NCBI RefSeq assembly: GCF_030435805.1
Contig: NC_081295.1
Location: 123,851,501 to 123,915,500, forward strand
Source: Mustela lutreola
Lineage: Eukaryota; Chordata; Mammalia; Carnivora; Mustelidae
Direction of reading: 5' to 3'
Length of the DNA: 64,000 nucleotides
The notes under the pieces are model-generated. The model searched no databases. It worked only from the letters and a program-made list of their open reading frames with translations, and had not been told where the DNA came from. The first letter of the stretch is position 1. Every line of letters starts with the position of its first letter. Positions 1 to 11,178 of the stretch are shown piece by piece. The translations under genes and the position numbers were made by a program.

Positions 1-756
1 GGCAGCGCAAGCTTCTGATGACACCGTTTCCATGTTTGCCGCTCTTATCACCCATCAGTACTATTATAGAAAGTTCTACTGTTCCCAGGATGTTCCTGCA
101 TGCAGCTCATTTATAACGTTCTTCAGAAGGTTCTTTTTGATGATGGCCAATGATTTCCATTGCATCCCGAGCACGGACAGCACGTGCTCACACGTTCAGC
201 TCTCACACAGCTTTGGGGCGTGATCTGCATGTCATCCTTACATGGCTGGCAAGAGCAAGACACCAGTGAGTTTCGACAAAAGGAGCACAGACTTTTTTGT
301 TAAAAATCTGGATATGACAATAAATAAATAAATAAAAATCTGGATATGCCAAATAGTGTTCGCTTTGCCGGAAATCACACACAATCTGCATTCTACGGGG
401 GCACCATGGGTGTGGGATTGAAATATGACTGTCCCAGGGGGTGGGAGACAGGGAGGGATGTTATGTCGTTGTCTCCCATTGTGTTATGTTGTGTGCCTTG
501 TCCCCCTGTCACACAACACATGTGTGTACACAAACACACACAGAGACATACACACACCCATACACAGATACACACACATTCCCCACGCCTGCATCACTAG
601 GTCCTCACTCAGGGAATCCTGGATCCTCCTCCAAAGCCCCCTGTCTTCTCCTTCAGGACAGCGCTCTCTGCAGTATTCCCCCTCAGCGGGGTCAGAGCTG
701 CTCCAGGAGCAGCATTTCCTGCCTTGGGCTCCATGGACTTGCCACCTTCCTCTGCC
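1..756. other. Intergenic sequence outside the visible left arm
   Basis: No gene is recognised here. Short reading frames are present but none has recognisable protein content. A CA-rich microsatellite lies at about 524-582. The inverted copy would lie beyond the right end of the window, so it cannot be compared; the duplication may continue to the left. Confidence 0.5.
524..582. repeat. Imperfect CA microsatellite
   Basis: A run of CA dinucleotides broken by GAGACATA and CCATACACAGATA interruptions. It creates several spurious reading frames. Confidence 0.85.
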
Positions 757-2059
757 ATGACCCTGAGGAGAGGGAGACAGAGTCTGGAGTCCAGTGGTGC
801 ACACAGGAGCCAAGTTCTTCAGATGACGAGACCAAGATCTGCATGAGCCAGATGAAGAGGAACCCCAAAACCTGAGGAATGTGCAGCGATCCTACTGCCA
901 AACCCCATGACAGCCAGCAGCTTGGGGCCTGGGAGAAAGCAGAGAGAGTAGAGCACACCCCTCACCCCAGGGGCATGAGACCCTCTTGTCTGGTGCCCCC
1001 TGCCCCGTGTCAGGCTGGGGCAGGAAGGTATGCACAAGCTGTCACATGAGAGTGAAGGGGGGGGACATTCTGCTCAGGGGGTGGGTCCTTGTGTCATTAA
1101 GTAGTTAACTAACCGAACTCCATGGGTCATGGACACAGTTTAGGTCCCTGCAGTTGGGAAACCAGAAGGCCTAAGCTAGTGTTTGTCCTCACAGAGCCTA
1201 CAGTGAAGATGGGGATGCGCCCACATTTCTAAGAGCACGTGACTGAGGGTGTGAGGCAGACTGAGAGCTACTGAAGACAGACACCTCCTTAGATGTCACA
1301 CGAGAAGCAGACACATGGTTTAAGCAGGGATCATAGGCCAGACCCCCAGTAGTCGGGGAAGGTTCATGAATGAGCTGGAACTCTGTGTAGACCCTGATGT
1401 GTGTGTACGATCTGGGTTGATGGGTGGGGTGGGTGAGGCCCCAAGCAGTCAGCAGTCAGGCTGGGCAAGGTGTGGGTGACATTGGACACATGGAGGACAG
1501 GACATAGGTGTAGTTAATCATTTCTAGTTAATGTCTGGAGGTTTTAGAATATGAAATAGTTAGTGGAGGGCCTTGCATGTGGGATCCAGGCATAAACCAG
1601 TGAGAGGCACGATTAGGGCTCAGACTTTCTCATACAGGAGCGTGAATTCCACAGTTTACCAGATAGGGTTCTGTTTCAGGCCCCAGGTTCTGTTTCACTC
1701 CTGCCTTCTCAGGGCTCACTGCTTCAGAGGAGAGAGACGATATGCAGTGAGGTTTGGTACAGTGTGTAAGGATGGGACCAGGATCTTTCCAGAACTTTTT
1801 TAGGATCTGGGAACAAAATCTAGGAAGAGGTGCTCCTATGACTCCCATCACTCAGGCCGTTACAGAGGTGTTAAGAGCTGCGCAGGAGGAGGAAGACCAA
1901 GTATGTCCTTCTTACTATGTCACACTAGCACAGTCTAGACAGTGAATGTTCCCTACGGAGAAGCTGGTGGGGGTGTGACGCAGAGACAAATGCTGGGGGG
2001 CTCTGGAGATGTGCTCTGTCCTGGCTGACACTGCCTGGCGCTGGAGAGAAGGTGGGCAG

Positions 2060-3320
2060 GCCTCCCACCCTGTAGGTCACCATGGCTGGGAGCTCCAGGA
2101 GGATAACGGGACCCTGGATCAGTGACAGGATGACTAGGATAACTTGTCATCCATGGTAGTCTTATCAGAGATAGGAGGCCAGTGGGCACTTCATGGAGGG
2201 ACGAGATGGACTCAAGAAGCTGTGTTTCCTGTCACTGCAGAGACACTTGGGGTTTGGGAAAAGAACATGAGCCACACTGGTAAGGACTCCCCACAGCCCA
2301 GCCCTGCAGCTCTGCCCAGCCCAGCCTGGGGCTGCCCTCTCTCCAGAGCTACTCACACACAGGGGTGGGGGACATCTAGTGTGGGATGGGGGGCCATGCG
2401 CTGACAGCAGATGCGCTGAGTCCCCTGGGAATTGGCATGGCACACACTCTTCTTAGGCCCACAATGGGGCATGTTCTCGTGGGAGAGCACAGCAGTACCT
2501 CTGAGGCTCGTGGAGGTTTCTCACTCTTCAGGCTCTTTCCCACTAGAGACACAGTAGCTGTGAGGACCTATCAATACTGAGCTAGAGATACTGAGTTATA
2601 AGCTTCATAAGCAGATGGAGAGTCTCTGAAAAGGTTCTTCCCTTGGAGGAAAATGTCAGAGGTGGTTCCCTCCCTCTTGTCTTGGGTGCAGGCCTGGCTA
2701 CTGCTGGTTCCTTCTGCCCCCTAAAAGGGAACACTCCCTGCCTCGCCTTGGCAGGCAGCCAGACCTCAGCAGGTATTCCATCTTGGTCTGTGGAGTCAAT
2801 GCTTTTCTAGAAAGCCTTGCCTTAGCGCTCCCTGTTTGCTCTTCCACAAAGCCTCCCAGAGCACATGACCCAACCCAAACCCCTGACTGTGGGGTCACCC
2901 TGAGGGGCTGTGTGCCCTGGACTCCTGCCCTGCAGAGATGACTGTGACCTGGCAATGGGCCAGGGAGCACCAGATCTAGTACAAGGCAGAAGGGGATGGA
3001 AACATCCAGATATGGACAGCCATTGTGCTGCCTTCTGAAGAACAAGAGAGATACACAGGCTGTGTGCAGCATGAGGGGCTGCCTGAGCCCATCACCATGA
3101 GACAGAGGGGTGGGGTATGAGGAGTGGAGCCCAATATCAGGGATTCAGGAACCTTCTAGAGACTTCCAGCAGAGTCAGGGCACAGGGGCACCCCTCAGTT
3201 TTCCTTTTCACCTCTGATCCATTTGCCCAGCCCACCATGGTCCTCAAGGGGGCATCTGCTGGCTAGGTTCTCCTTCATGTTCTCATCATTGGGGTTGTTT
3301 TAGCAGAGATTTAGACTGTT
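2060..3320 (+). pseudogene. MHC class I-like pseudogene, left copy (alpha-3 and transmembrane exons, possible alpha-2)
   Basis: The alpha-3 exon runs about 2851-3108. It begins PPRAHDPTQTPDCGVTLR, like class [15 protein letters not shown]. After a frame break it continues PAEMTVTWQWAREHQ, a stop, then [18 protein letters not shown] and [18 protein letters not shown]. The second Ig cysteine is kept, while the usual RCW cysteine region reads RGC. A transmembrane-exon remnant follows a CAG acceptor at about 3231-3310 (QPTM....GVVLA). Upstream, about 2060-2285 contains GWELQEDNGT and RWTQEAVFPVTAETL, which resembles an alpha-2 domain of MIC or HFE type and ends at a GTAAGG donor; this part is tentative. 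Known family role: a heavy chain on the cell surface. Inferred: dead gene, at least one frameshift and one stop in alpha-3. Orientation is opposite to the intact class I gene. Confidence 0.72.
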
Positions 3321-3825
3321 GGAACTATAGTTGCTAGAGTTGTGTTCTAGAACAACAAGAACTCGGGGGTGAGGAGATCTAGTTTCCTCATTCTGATCTG
3401 CCTGTCTCACCCCCAGGGTTCAAATGAAACCCTTGTTCCTGTTTATTCTGAAAGAGATATGGAGGCATGTTGCTGTGCAGCAAGGCTGGGGGTGTGGTGG
3501 GGGCAAGGGGGTTTCCCTGTCTGGTAGGAGGGCAGGCTAGGGCATGGGGGTTTCCCTGGCTGGTGGGAGGGCAGGCTAGGAGAAGGTTCGAGGCTCAAGA
3601 CCTGCTGTACCCCAGAGCCCCAATACCACCTGGGGCAATATACAGGCTGCCTCTGGATTCCAGGATCTCGATCTAAGGTCACATCTCCCGTTCCTGTAGG
3701 AGGGTTCCAGGAACAGGCAAGCAGGAGATCCAGAGTGCACCAGAGTTCTGGGGAGGGGGTCACTTGGTGGTGGTAAAAAAAATTCTCAGGTCCTTTTCCC
3801 TCAAGATCCTAAATTTTAAAAAATG
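3110..3825. other. Non-coding arm sequence downstream of the class I-like pseudogene
   Basis: Apart from the transmembrane remnant, no gene is recognised. An imperfect tandem pair of about 50 bp (CTGGTAGGAGGGCAGGCTAG-type units) lies at about 3512-3580. The segment around 3590-3780 matches the reverse complement of about 60475-60680 in the right arm. Confidence 0.5.
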
Positions 3826-4019
3826 TTTTGTATTTTTTTTAAGATTTTATTTATTTATTTGAGAGAGAGAGAGAGCAAGAGCATGAGAGGAAAGAGGACA
3901 GTGGGAGAAACAGACTCTCTGGCGATCAGAGACCCTCATGTGGGACTCGATCCCAAACTCCAGGATCATGACCTGAGCAGAAGGCAGTTGCTTAACTAAC
4001 TGAGCCACCCAGGAGCCCC
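3826..4019 (-). mobile_element. CAN-SINE, minus strand
   Basis: The T-rich tail lies at the left, followed by AAGATTTTATTTATTTATTT and a GA-rich stretch, and the element ends with the inverted head CCACCCAGGAGCCCC. It is absent from the corresponding place in the right arm, so it probably postdates the duplication or was lost there. Confidence 0.9.
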
Positions 4020-4480
4020 TGTTTTGTATTTAAATTCAATTTAGTTAATATATACTTTATTATTAGGTTTGGGGGTAGAATTTAGCAATTAATCAGTTGC
4101 ATATAACACCCAGTGCTCCTAACATCATGTACCCTCCTGCTCATCACCCAGTTATCCCTTCCCCTGACTCACCTCCCTTTCAGCAAGCCTCATTAAGATT
4201 CTCTTATAGTTTACCTCCATCTCTGTTTTTATTTTATTTTCTTTTTTTCTTCCCTTCCCCTACATTCATCTGTTTTGTTTCTTAAATTCCACATATGAAT
4301 GAAATCAAATGGTATTTATCTTTCTCTGACTGACTTAATTCAATTTGTATAATAGCTTCTGGTTCCATCTAGGTCATTGCAAAAGGCTTTCTTTCTTTCT
4401 GATGGATGAGTAATATTCCATTGTGTCTGTCTATTTATCTGTCCACCACCTCTTCTTTATTAATTCATCAGTCAATGCAC
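4020..4480 (-). mobile_element. L1 3' end fragment, minus strand
   Basis: Carries the carnivore L1 3'-UTR antisense signature (AATCAGTTGCATATAACACC, then CATCATGTACCCTCCTGCTC and the TTCCATTGTGTCTGTCTATT type end). Homology to the right arm stops at its left edge with the SINE and resumes at about 4490, so the SINE plus L1 form a left-arm-only insertion block. Confidence 0.75.
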
Positions 4481-4974
4481 AACTGCCATCAGAACCTAGA
4501 TTTCTTAGAAAGAGGAAGGAAGAGTAAGCCAGACTCCAAATAAAGTAGGAAATGTGATGCAAGTGTGTCATGTACATATGTCTGTCTGGGGGGGCAGGTC
4601 CACAATCCTGTAGAAATGTGTACAGAAATTTGTGTGGAGGTTTGTATATATGTGTGTGAGTGAGCACGTGCAAGCATGTATGAGTGTTCGTGTGTATACG
4701 CATGCCTGTGTTTATGTGTGCGCGTGCACTCTCTGCTCTGAGAATTCCTCATCCTTGCGTCTACCCTGGCCAGTTCATGGTTGCCCCACCCCCACCCCCA
4801 CCCATGGGCTACAAATTCCATCTGCAGCAGGTGAGAAAATGAGAGGGGCTCGGGATGATGAGTGAGGGGGTGAACTGGTACATGTCATGGTAGGAAGAAG
4901 AGAACAGGAGCTACATTGGTGGGACTTGCTTCCTCCCCAGGGTTCTGCTTGAGAAAAGCATCAGACACAGTTTT

Positions 4975-5150
4975 AAGGGTTTTGTATGAATTGAATCATT
5001 TAAAATGTCCTAATAACCCTGTGAGATAGGGAAAGGTACCAACTCCATTTATAGGCAAGGAAACCAAGGTCACTATGAGGTTAACTGAGTCAACTGGCTG
5101 AGCCATGACTCTAATGTTAATGGTCAGGTGCTGAGTCCAAGTGCCCACCA
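4975..5150 (-). repeat. MIR-type ancient SINE
   Basis: Contains the MIR core-like order: ACCCTGTGAGATAGGGA, a CCAACTCCATTTATAGGCAA segment, AAGGAAACCAAGG and GGTTAACTGAGTCAACTGGC. The right arm has the matching copy at about 57625-57830, so it predates the duplication. Strand is uncertain. Confidence 0.6.
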
Positions 5151-7565
5151 TTTTTTTTGACCCCTGGACACTGTTCACTGGCCTCAGTAAGGGTCACCAC
5201 CTTCTATGTCTCTGACAGCTTCTCCTTCTCCAGCACTGAGTCTTGTCAGGTGTATGCATTTCTCACTGTCCCTGTAAGGAAATCCATGGGGTTTGAGGGG
5301 ACAGGAGAGCTGGTTGTACGTTGGCAGATGGAGTGTGTTTGCTGGAGGTGGAGGGGAGGGAGGGCACATCTGGGCTGTAGGGAATCCGTGGAGTCTGCAT
5401 CTGGGGTGTGAGGTGGGCTGTCCAGCATGCAGAATTGGGGACACCAGCTGTGGGTGGGCAGAGTCCACTTACTGTTTTGTTGACAGTCTGAAAGCACAGC
5501 CTGAGTGAGCCTGAGAGACACTAGGGTGAGCACTCATGACCTTCCAATCCTGCTGCCTCTGACTTGTCTTCTTCCAGCTGACTTCCTGGTGAGGCCTGCT
5601 CTCCAAGGTGAGAAGTGACGTGAAGGTGGCACTTCCTGATATCCTGACAGTAGCTCCCTCATGGGCCTTTCCAGATAGAGTGAGAGGAAGGCAAGTAGGT
5701 TGGTAAGAACTTGACATTCATGTTGGAAAGAGAAAATGGAATGTCTGTCTTCAAAAAAGGGGAGAGCTGCCCTCTGGGGAGGACTGAGTAGTTCCTTATG
5801 GGCTGGTGGACTGGGGGCCTCAGCATCTTGCTGGATGTAGGCAGCAGGCTGACCTCAGTTTCAGTTCTTTCCAACACAGCTGCTTGCTTCAGCAAAGCTT
5901 GCAAGGGGGGGGGAAGACTGTAGAAACTCAGCAGGAGAAATGGAAGTTATGATCATATATATTCCAAGGTCACCACTGACACATTTTATTGGTTAAAAAG
6001 ATATTCTAGGTCCCGCCCATACTCAGTAGGAGGAGATTTCACAAGGCCATTTGGACCAGGAGGTGGGGACACTGGGCCTTTTTATAGAATCTGAACAGGG
6101 ATGTTCCACGTGACAGGTGGAAGGAATGGAGGGTAGCAAGGTCTCTGCACTGGATGTGTTCACACACTGGATGTGTTCATAGATCTGTACTTACCAGGCT
6201 GTTGCCCTGCACAGTCACTGAGCAACATAGTTATCACTCTGGGTCCCATGCTATAGAGGACCTGCAGACTGAGTTGTGTTATCCAAGCAGGATCTTGGCT
6301 TACAAGATACACGCTGTATTTGGCAAGGTGTGTCTCAACTTTGTGGAACCTGAGAGGTCATCCTCTCTGAATAGTTCCCCCCTCATTTGTCAGACCTTCT
6401 ACTTCTCTAGGAAAGCACCATCACTACACTCAACCATTGTGTTTCTTTCCTGCATCGTGCTGCCTGGCTAATCCTGGTCTCCCACTATTTCTGCCAGTCT
6501 GTCTCAGACAGGATTCCACCAAGACATTTCTTGTGATTCCACTCTGTCAGTTTCTTTCCCTTCATCCAGATGATTTGTTAGTAGCTTTCTCTTGTATTGA
6601 TGAGTCAGTTACATTAGAAAGTCACTATTCTCTAATTAAATCTTCCTAATAACTTTTGGGCCAGATGGATAAAGGTTCTCTTTCCAAGTCTCAGGTCCTT
6701 CCCACACAGGGACAAGACAGTAGTACGGTTCCCGGAGAGTCAGGAGTTGGTATAGAACCTCATAAGCATGAGACAGGTAGGTCACAAAGGTGTGTACCTG
6801 TATTTTCTTCCTGTCCCAAGCATGTAGTACAACACCTGGCTCACAGTAGGCACTCAGTTAGCTTCTGTGTGGAGGCTGTTTCCGTAAACTTCATCAGGAT
6901 AGTTACATTTACCAGGTTCTTCGCTCCACTCTGAATTCCTTCATGTTTCTCTCACTGAGCCTAACAGAGAGCCTGACATCTGCTACTGCATATTATGTGT
7001 CTGCTAAATGGAGGTGGGGTTTCTTGGGCAATTCAGAATTTATTTCAACAGACTGATACATGCACAAGGTTGAAAACATTTATATAACACAAAAGAGTAT
7101 ACAGTGAAAAGTAAATTTCCTCCTCTATCACCTCTATAATTCTTCCAAACTCGCTCCTGGGACATAAGAGCTGTTACCAGATTCCACAGTATTATTATAG
7201 GAGAGATTTCCATTTTAGGAGGTTGCATTTTACCAAATAATCTACCCCTAACTTTGTTCTCAATTAACAAAATATTCTGAGAAGAGACCAGTTTTTACAT
7301 AAAAAACTCATTCAGGATTAGATATTGATATTAGATATTGGTAATGACAATTTTGCCACAGGTGATTTTTTAAAATTTAAGTAACGCAAAAATCATCCTT
7401 ATTCCACAGTGACACAATTTCATGGAGTACATGTTCCCTCAGATTAAAGACAGCCTCATTCACCAGTCTCCCAGGAGGCTACTTTTGTCTGTGTGACTAT
7501 ATTCTGACCGTTATGGGGACGCAGAATGTGGTAGCAGGTTTTGTCCCAAAAAGAGGGGAACATCC
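5150..7565. other. Arm sequence without a recognised gene
   Basis: Collinear with roughly 56960-57620 of the right arm in its outer part. At about 5995-6115, CCCGCCCATACTCAGTAGGA and ACCAGGAGGTGGGGACACTG resemble the 3' end of an ancient mammalian L1. At about 6800-6870 an L2-like motif (ACACCTGGCTCACAGTAGGC) occurs. Short reading frames show no known domains. Confidence 0.4.
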
Positions 7566-7921
7566 GGAACTAGAGCGTATCATGCTTAGCGAAACAAGTC
7601 AAGCAGAGAAAGACAACTATCATATGATCTCCCTGATATGAGGAAGTGGTGATGCAACATGGGGGCTTAAGTGGGTACGAGAAGAATCAATGAAACAAGA
7701 TGGGATTGGGAGGGAGACAAACCATAAGTGACTCTTAATCTCACAAAACAAACTGAGGGTTGCAGGGGGGAGGGGGGTTGGAAGAAAGGGGGTGGGGTTA
7801 TGGACATTGGGGAGGATATGTGCTTTGGTGAGTGCTGTGAAGTGTGTAAACCTGGTGATTCACAGACCTGTACCCCTGGGGATAAAAATATATGTTTATA
7901 AAAAATAAAAAATTAAAAAAA
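7566..7921 (+). mobile_element. 5'-truncated young L1 (3' end only)
   Basis: Begins within the last codons of ORF2 (ELERIMLSE-type sequence, GAGCGTATCATGCTTAGCGA) and continues through the 3' UTR to an A-rich tail, nearly identical to 45139-45480 of the full-length L1. It is flanked by an 18-bp target-site duplication AAAAAGAGGGGAACATCC at 7548-7565 and 7922-7939. The right arm at about 56900 has the empty site, so this insertion is younger than the duplication. Confidence 0.95.
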
Positions 7922-8179
7922 AAAAAGAGGGGAACATCCACTTTTTCTGCTTTCCCTTCCCTACTCACAGACCACAGGCATGGTCTTAGGTGCCCTGGTC
8001 ATGCTAATAAGGAAACTTCCCAGGGTCATCATCACCAGTGTGTCTGGATAGCCCCATGGTGCAGACTAACCCTACGGTCCCGGATGGCTCACCTCACTCG
8101 TGGGACACACACAAGCTGCTGTCTCATGGACAATCACTGTTAGGTGGTTTTCTGTGGCACACAACTGAACTAATGCATA

Positions 8180-8550
8180 TGGAGAGGGGACAGGTTCCTG
8201 GAGGGGGTGGCCATGGTGGTCTGTTCTGGAGATGAGCAGAGACAGATACACAGGGGGCAGACTGGGGGCTGTGTTGGAGGAAGGGAGAGCTGGGCCCCAG
8301 GGGCAGCACAGGGAGACTGGAGACTGTTCTCCTCTCACCTTTGTAGCCTGGGGCTGTCCTGGGGCGTGCATGGACTCACCAGCTGTTACATTTGGGGGCC
8401 TGTGTTTCTTCTCTTCCCTTCCTGTACTTTTTACAGAATTCCCCTGTGGACTGCAGCCAGGACGAGAATCCCTGCTGGTGACCTTTCCTCCTCGTCCTCC
8501 TGTCTGAGCGCAGTAGTTTTGGGGGTTGAGATCTGGAGAAGAAACCCCTC
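8180..8550 (+). pseudogene. MHC class I remnant, left copy (alpha-3 tail and transmembrane exon)
   Basis: At about 8195-8255 the reading FLEGVAMVVCSGDEQRQIH parallels class I alpha-3 [19 protein letters not shown]. After a pyrimidine tract and acceptor near 8436, about 8440-8548 parallels the transmembrane exon: a TCCTCCTCGTCCTCCTG-rich core and then VVLGVEIWRRNPS, compared with the intact gene's [13 protein letters not shown]. The reading frame shifts inside the core and the two pieces are not open together, so this is a degraded gene fragment. A mirror copy is in the right arm. No alpha-1 or alpha-2 was found beside it. Confidence 0.68.
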
Positions 8551-9330
8551 AGAGGGAAAAGGAACGCAGGATGATTTGTCATGAGGTTCCACCAGAAATC
8601 TGCACTTATCCAGGCTGGCTTGGACAGCCCACCTTGAGACTGTGGACCCCAGGCCCCTCATATCTTGTGTCCTGGTGATTCCAGATACTCGCTGCATGAC
8701 TTCACTCTATTCTGTGTGTCACCAGCAAGTCACTATGTCCAACTTCTGTTCCCAAAGTGGGTATTATTATACAAGGGCATGATACCAGAGGATGGGAACA
8801 CTGGGGCCATCTTGGGATCTGCCTACAGCAGGGGTGACTTTGGGAACCACCTGAATGTGTGGCCTCTCACAGGCCTGTGGCTAGGAATGCAGAGACCAGA
8901 CCAAATGAAGAGTTCAAGTCCGAGGATGTTGGTGATCACTCCCCAGGAATCCAGATCAGAGTTGGGATGTCACGCACAGTTGCAGAGGGACAGGGCCTGA
9001 GGCTCCACCAATCAGGTGACCACATGCCAGACTCTGACTCAGATGTGTGTGTGACACAGATGCTAGGACAGTGCTGCGTGCATTTGGCACAGGTGGTATG
9101 AGTGGCCGTCATGTCATCCAGCTTCCAAGAGCAGCAGTGACAGCAGTCCTGGCCTCAGGGTGCAGTGGTGTAAACAGCTGGACCTGTGCCCTGCACCAGG
9201 GGCAATGGTTCCTCTTTGGGCCTTGAACTGGGGTGTGATGGTGGATTCTGTTCCTGACTGTGCAGCCTTGGGCCTGTGGTCTGTGGCTTTCCCTGAAATG
9301 AAATGAGGCCAAATATTCTCCCTAACTAAC
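8551..9330 (+). repeat. Duplicated non-coding block A
   Basis: This block matches about 55480-56230 of the right arm in inverted orientation with high similarity. Its part from about 9010 is also repeated directly at about 17710-18000 (shared CATGCCAGACTCTGACTC), though more diverged. About 8745-8835 (ACAAGGGCATGATACCAGAG, GCCATCTTGGGATCTGCCTA) resembles the 3' end of an ancient L1. No coding gene is recognised: the open frames seen in both arms are shared because the DNA is duplicated. Confidence 0.6.
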
Positions 9331-9570
9331 TAACTGTATATATATATACATAATACATTTATTTTCCCACAGATATATTTATTTATAATATATAAATATA
9401 ATTTATATTTCATATTCCTTTAATCCTAAAATATATTTTATTTTATTATATATTGTATAACATTTATTTCATTACATGTAATTTACATTTTATTTTTATA
9501 TTAAATTATATATATGTAATTTTCCTTGACTATGCATCTACACATATATGTTTCCATATAAGTATTTATA
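9330..9570. repeat. AT-rich low-complexity tract, left arm
   Basis: Long TATATATATACATAATAC and ATATAAATATAATTTATATT runs. The inverted twin lies at about 55200-55470 in the right arm, so the tract predates the duplication. Confidence 0.85.
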
Positions 9571-9835
9571 GTTTCAATTAAAACAACTTCTACTCTGTTG
9601 TTGAAAACGAGGAGTGAGAAATCCATGAAGGAATACTTTCAGAGAGCATGGATTCAGAATTGTTTTCCAGTTTTATTGAGAAATAACTGACATAACGTTT
9701 TATAAATTTAAGGGTACAACCTTTTGATTTGATATATTTATATGCTGCAAACTGATTACCACTATAGCATTAGCTAAGACCTACAGCCTGTCACAGTTGC
9801 CGGGGTGAGTGTTGGGGGATGGGTAGGACCATTTG
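9571..9835 (+). repeat. Left-arm sequence next to the BNIP3L insertion
   Basis: Matches right arm about 54970-55200 inverted and also 18090-18240 directly (TTTTACCAACC..GATTGACATA-type segment about a TTGAGAAATAACTGACATAA motif typical of old L1 ends). No gene. Confidence 0.5.
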
Positions 9836-9844
9836 AGACCTATT

Positions 9845-11178
9845 TATTTATTTATTTATTTATTGTTTAAAATGATTTTTTATTGCCCAGGATATTTTTT
9901 TCTTGTGTCTTGTTTTTTTGTTTGTTTGTTTTCTTTTTTAATAACTATAAATTCAAGCTTAGTGAAGCTTGCTTTGTCTTGAAAAAACAAAACAAAACAA
10001 AACAACAAAGCTGTTCTATCATTTGCTAATCTGATCTCATTTGAAGAGAGAGATGGTAGTTATCTTGCAAGTGTAAAATTTATACCATGAATGATGCAGG
10101 TCTAAGTCTGGTGGCACTAAAAGGAGACGATAGCATTGTTGACAAAATTATAATCTACTCGTGGCATTTGCGGAAAAGAAGCCTTTGCAAATTTCTAAGT
10201 AACAGTAAACTCTGTTAGGAAATTCTAAAGTGTCTTACAGGACAAAAAGGGAATGAGGTTAATAAAATGCCTCAACAGAGTTTGAATAAAATACTGGATT
10301 TGAGAGTTTTGGGGACTTGGATATGTAAAAATAGGGCGGCAGGTTGGGTCATGCTTACAATGGTCTCAAGTTCAAATAAACTACTGTGACAATACACCAC
10401 TTCACAGATCACACGCTTTTCTGGGGCTGTTCTTTCCTTCAGTAGGTGCTGGGAGAAGGTGTGCTGAGTCGCTTTCCAATATAGATGCCTAGGCCCAAAG
10501 CCAAAACATGAGAGAGGAAGAGAGACGGAATGAACACCTTAAGGAATTCTGCAGAGAAAATACCCCCTTTCTTCATGGCCCCACTTTTCCTCATGCTTAA
10601 AGAGACAGAGCACTTGGCGTGTCTGAAGTGGAACTCCTTAGGTGGAATGTTTTCAGGTCTACTGGACCAGTCAGACACCCAGTCAACGCTTTTCTTCAAC
10701 GCATCAACTTCTTTCTCTCCTTCTGCAACTTCTTCTTCTGACTGAGAGCTATGGTCCCTGCTGGTGTGCATCTCCACATCAAACATAATCTGCCCATCTT
10801 CTTGTGGGGAAGGGCTGTCACAGTGAGAACTGGCTCTTGAACTACTCTGTCCTGATTCGTGTTGTGCATCCAAAAGAATCTTCTCCATGTCTCCATTGTG
10901 GATAGAGGATGAGGACGGTACATGTTCTAGCCCCCCATTTTCCCCATTGCCATTATCATTGCCATTGCTGCTGTTCATGGGTAGCTCCACCCAGGAACTG
11001 TTGAGGCTGGCTGGCGGGGGCAAAGGCTGTTCACCTTCCTCGCAGTTGTTGTTGTTGTTGTGCGGGGGCAGCGGCTGCTCTACTAAATGAGACGACATTG
11101 TCAGGGGGCTGGAAGGGCTTGTGGCCACAGCAGGACTGTCTCTGGTTCTCCGGCAGCAACACAACAAGCCGAGTCCCC
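9845..11178 (-). other. BNIP3L: BNIP3L processed retrocopy (whole cDNA unit)
   Basis: An intronless copy of the BNIP3L mRNA: a short 5' UTR (about 11099-11178), the coding region, about 570 bases of 3' UTR, and an A-rich end on the minus strand (AATAAATAAATAAATAAATA) at 9845-9870, with a polyadenylation-like AATAAA just before it. The retrocopy plus the adjoining SINE are bracketed by AGACCTATT at 9836-9844 and 11384-11392. The right arm keeps the uninterrupted target (TTTGAGACCTATTCTTTTAG, inverted, near 54960), so the insertion is younger than the duplication. Confidence 0.93.
10439..11098 (-). CDS. BNIP3L: BNIP3L/NIX-like retrogene, open reading frame of 219 residues
   Basis: BNIP3L (NIX) is a BH3-only-type outer mitochondrial membrane protein and mitophagy receptor. 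This frame starts [18 protein letters not shown], has the same length as human BNIP3L (219 residues, from memory) and has no stop or frameshift. Seen: the LC3-interacting motif WVEL at residues 36-39, the serine-rich stretch [20 protein letters not shown], the acidic [20 protein letters not shown] segment, and a C-terminal transmembrane anchor (about 188-208, [20 protein letters not shown]) with the tail [11 protein letters not shown]. An odd change is [10 protein letters not shown] where the human protein has HPKRSVSLSM. The frame is open upstream for another 23 codons, but the MSSHL start is that of the parent gene. It is intronless, so it is a retrocopy. Whether it is transcribed cannot be told: no promoter is visible, and a SINE abuts its 5' end. 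Confidence 0.9.
   Translation of the reverse strand: MSSHLVEQPLPPHNNNNNCEEGEQPLPPPASLNSSWVELPMNSSNGNDNGNGENGGLEHVPSSSSIHNGDMEKILLDAQHESGQSSSRASSHCDSPSPQEDGQIMFDVEMHTSRDHSSQSEEEVAEGEKEVDALKKSVDWVSDWSSRPENIPPKEFHFRHAKCSVSLSMRKSGAMKKGGIFSAEFLKVFIPSLFLSHVLALGLGIYIGKRLSTPSPSTY

Noticed and set aside
524-582. CRISPR-like or regulatory repeat array
   Set aside because: It is a simple CA microsatellite in a mammalian genome; no spacer structure.
8207-8584. 125-codon plus-strand frame as an independent gene
   Set aside because: It crosses an alpha-3 tail and a transmembrane exon of a degraded class I unit in inconsistent frames; better called a pseudogene.
9109-9312. Conserved-looking frame beginning MASFHFRESHRPQAQG
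   Set aside because: Its similarity to 55490-55867 comes from the inverted duplication of non-coding DNA. No domain, no start context and no gene structure.
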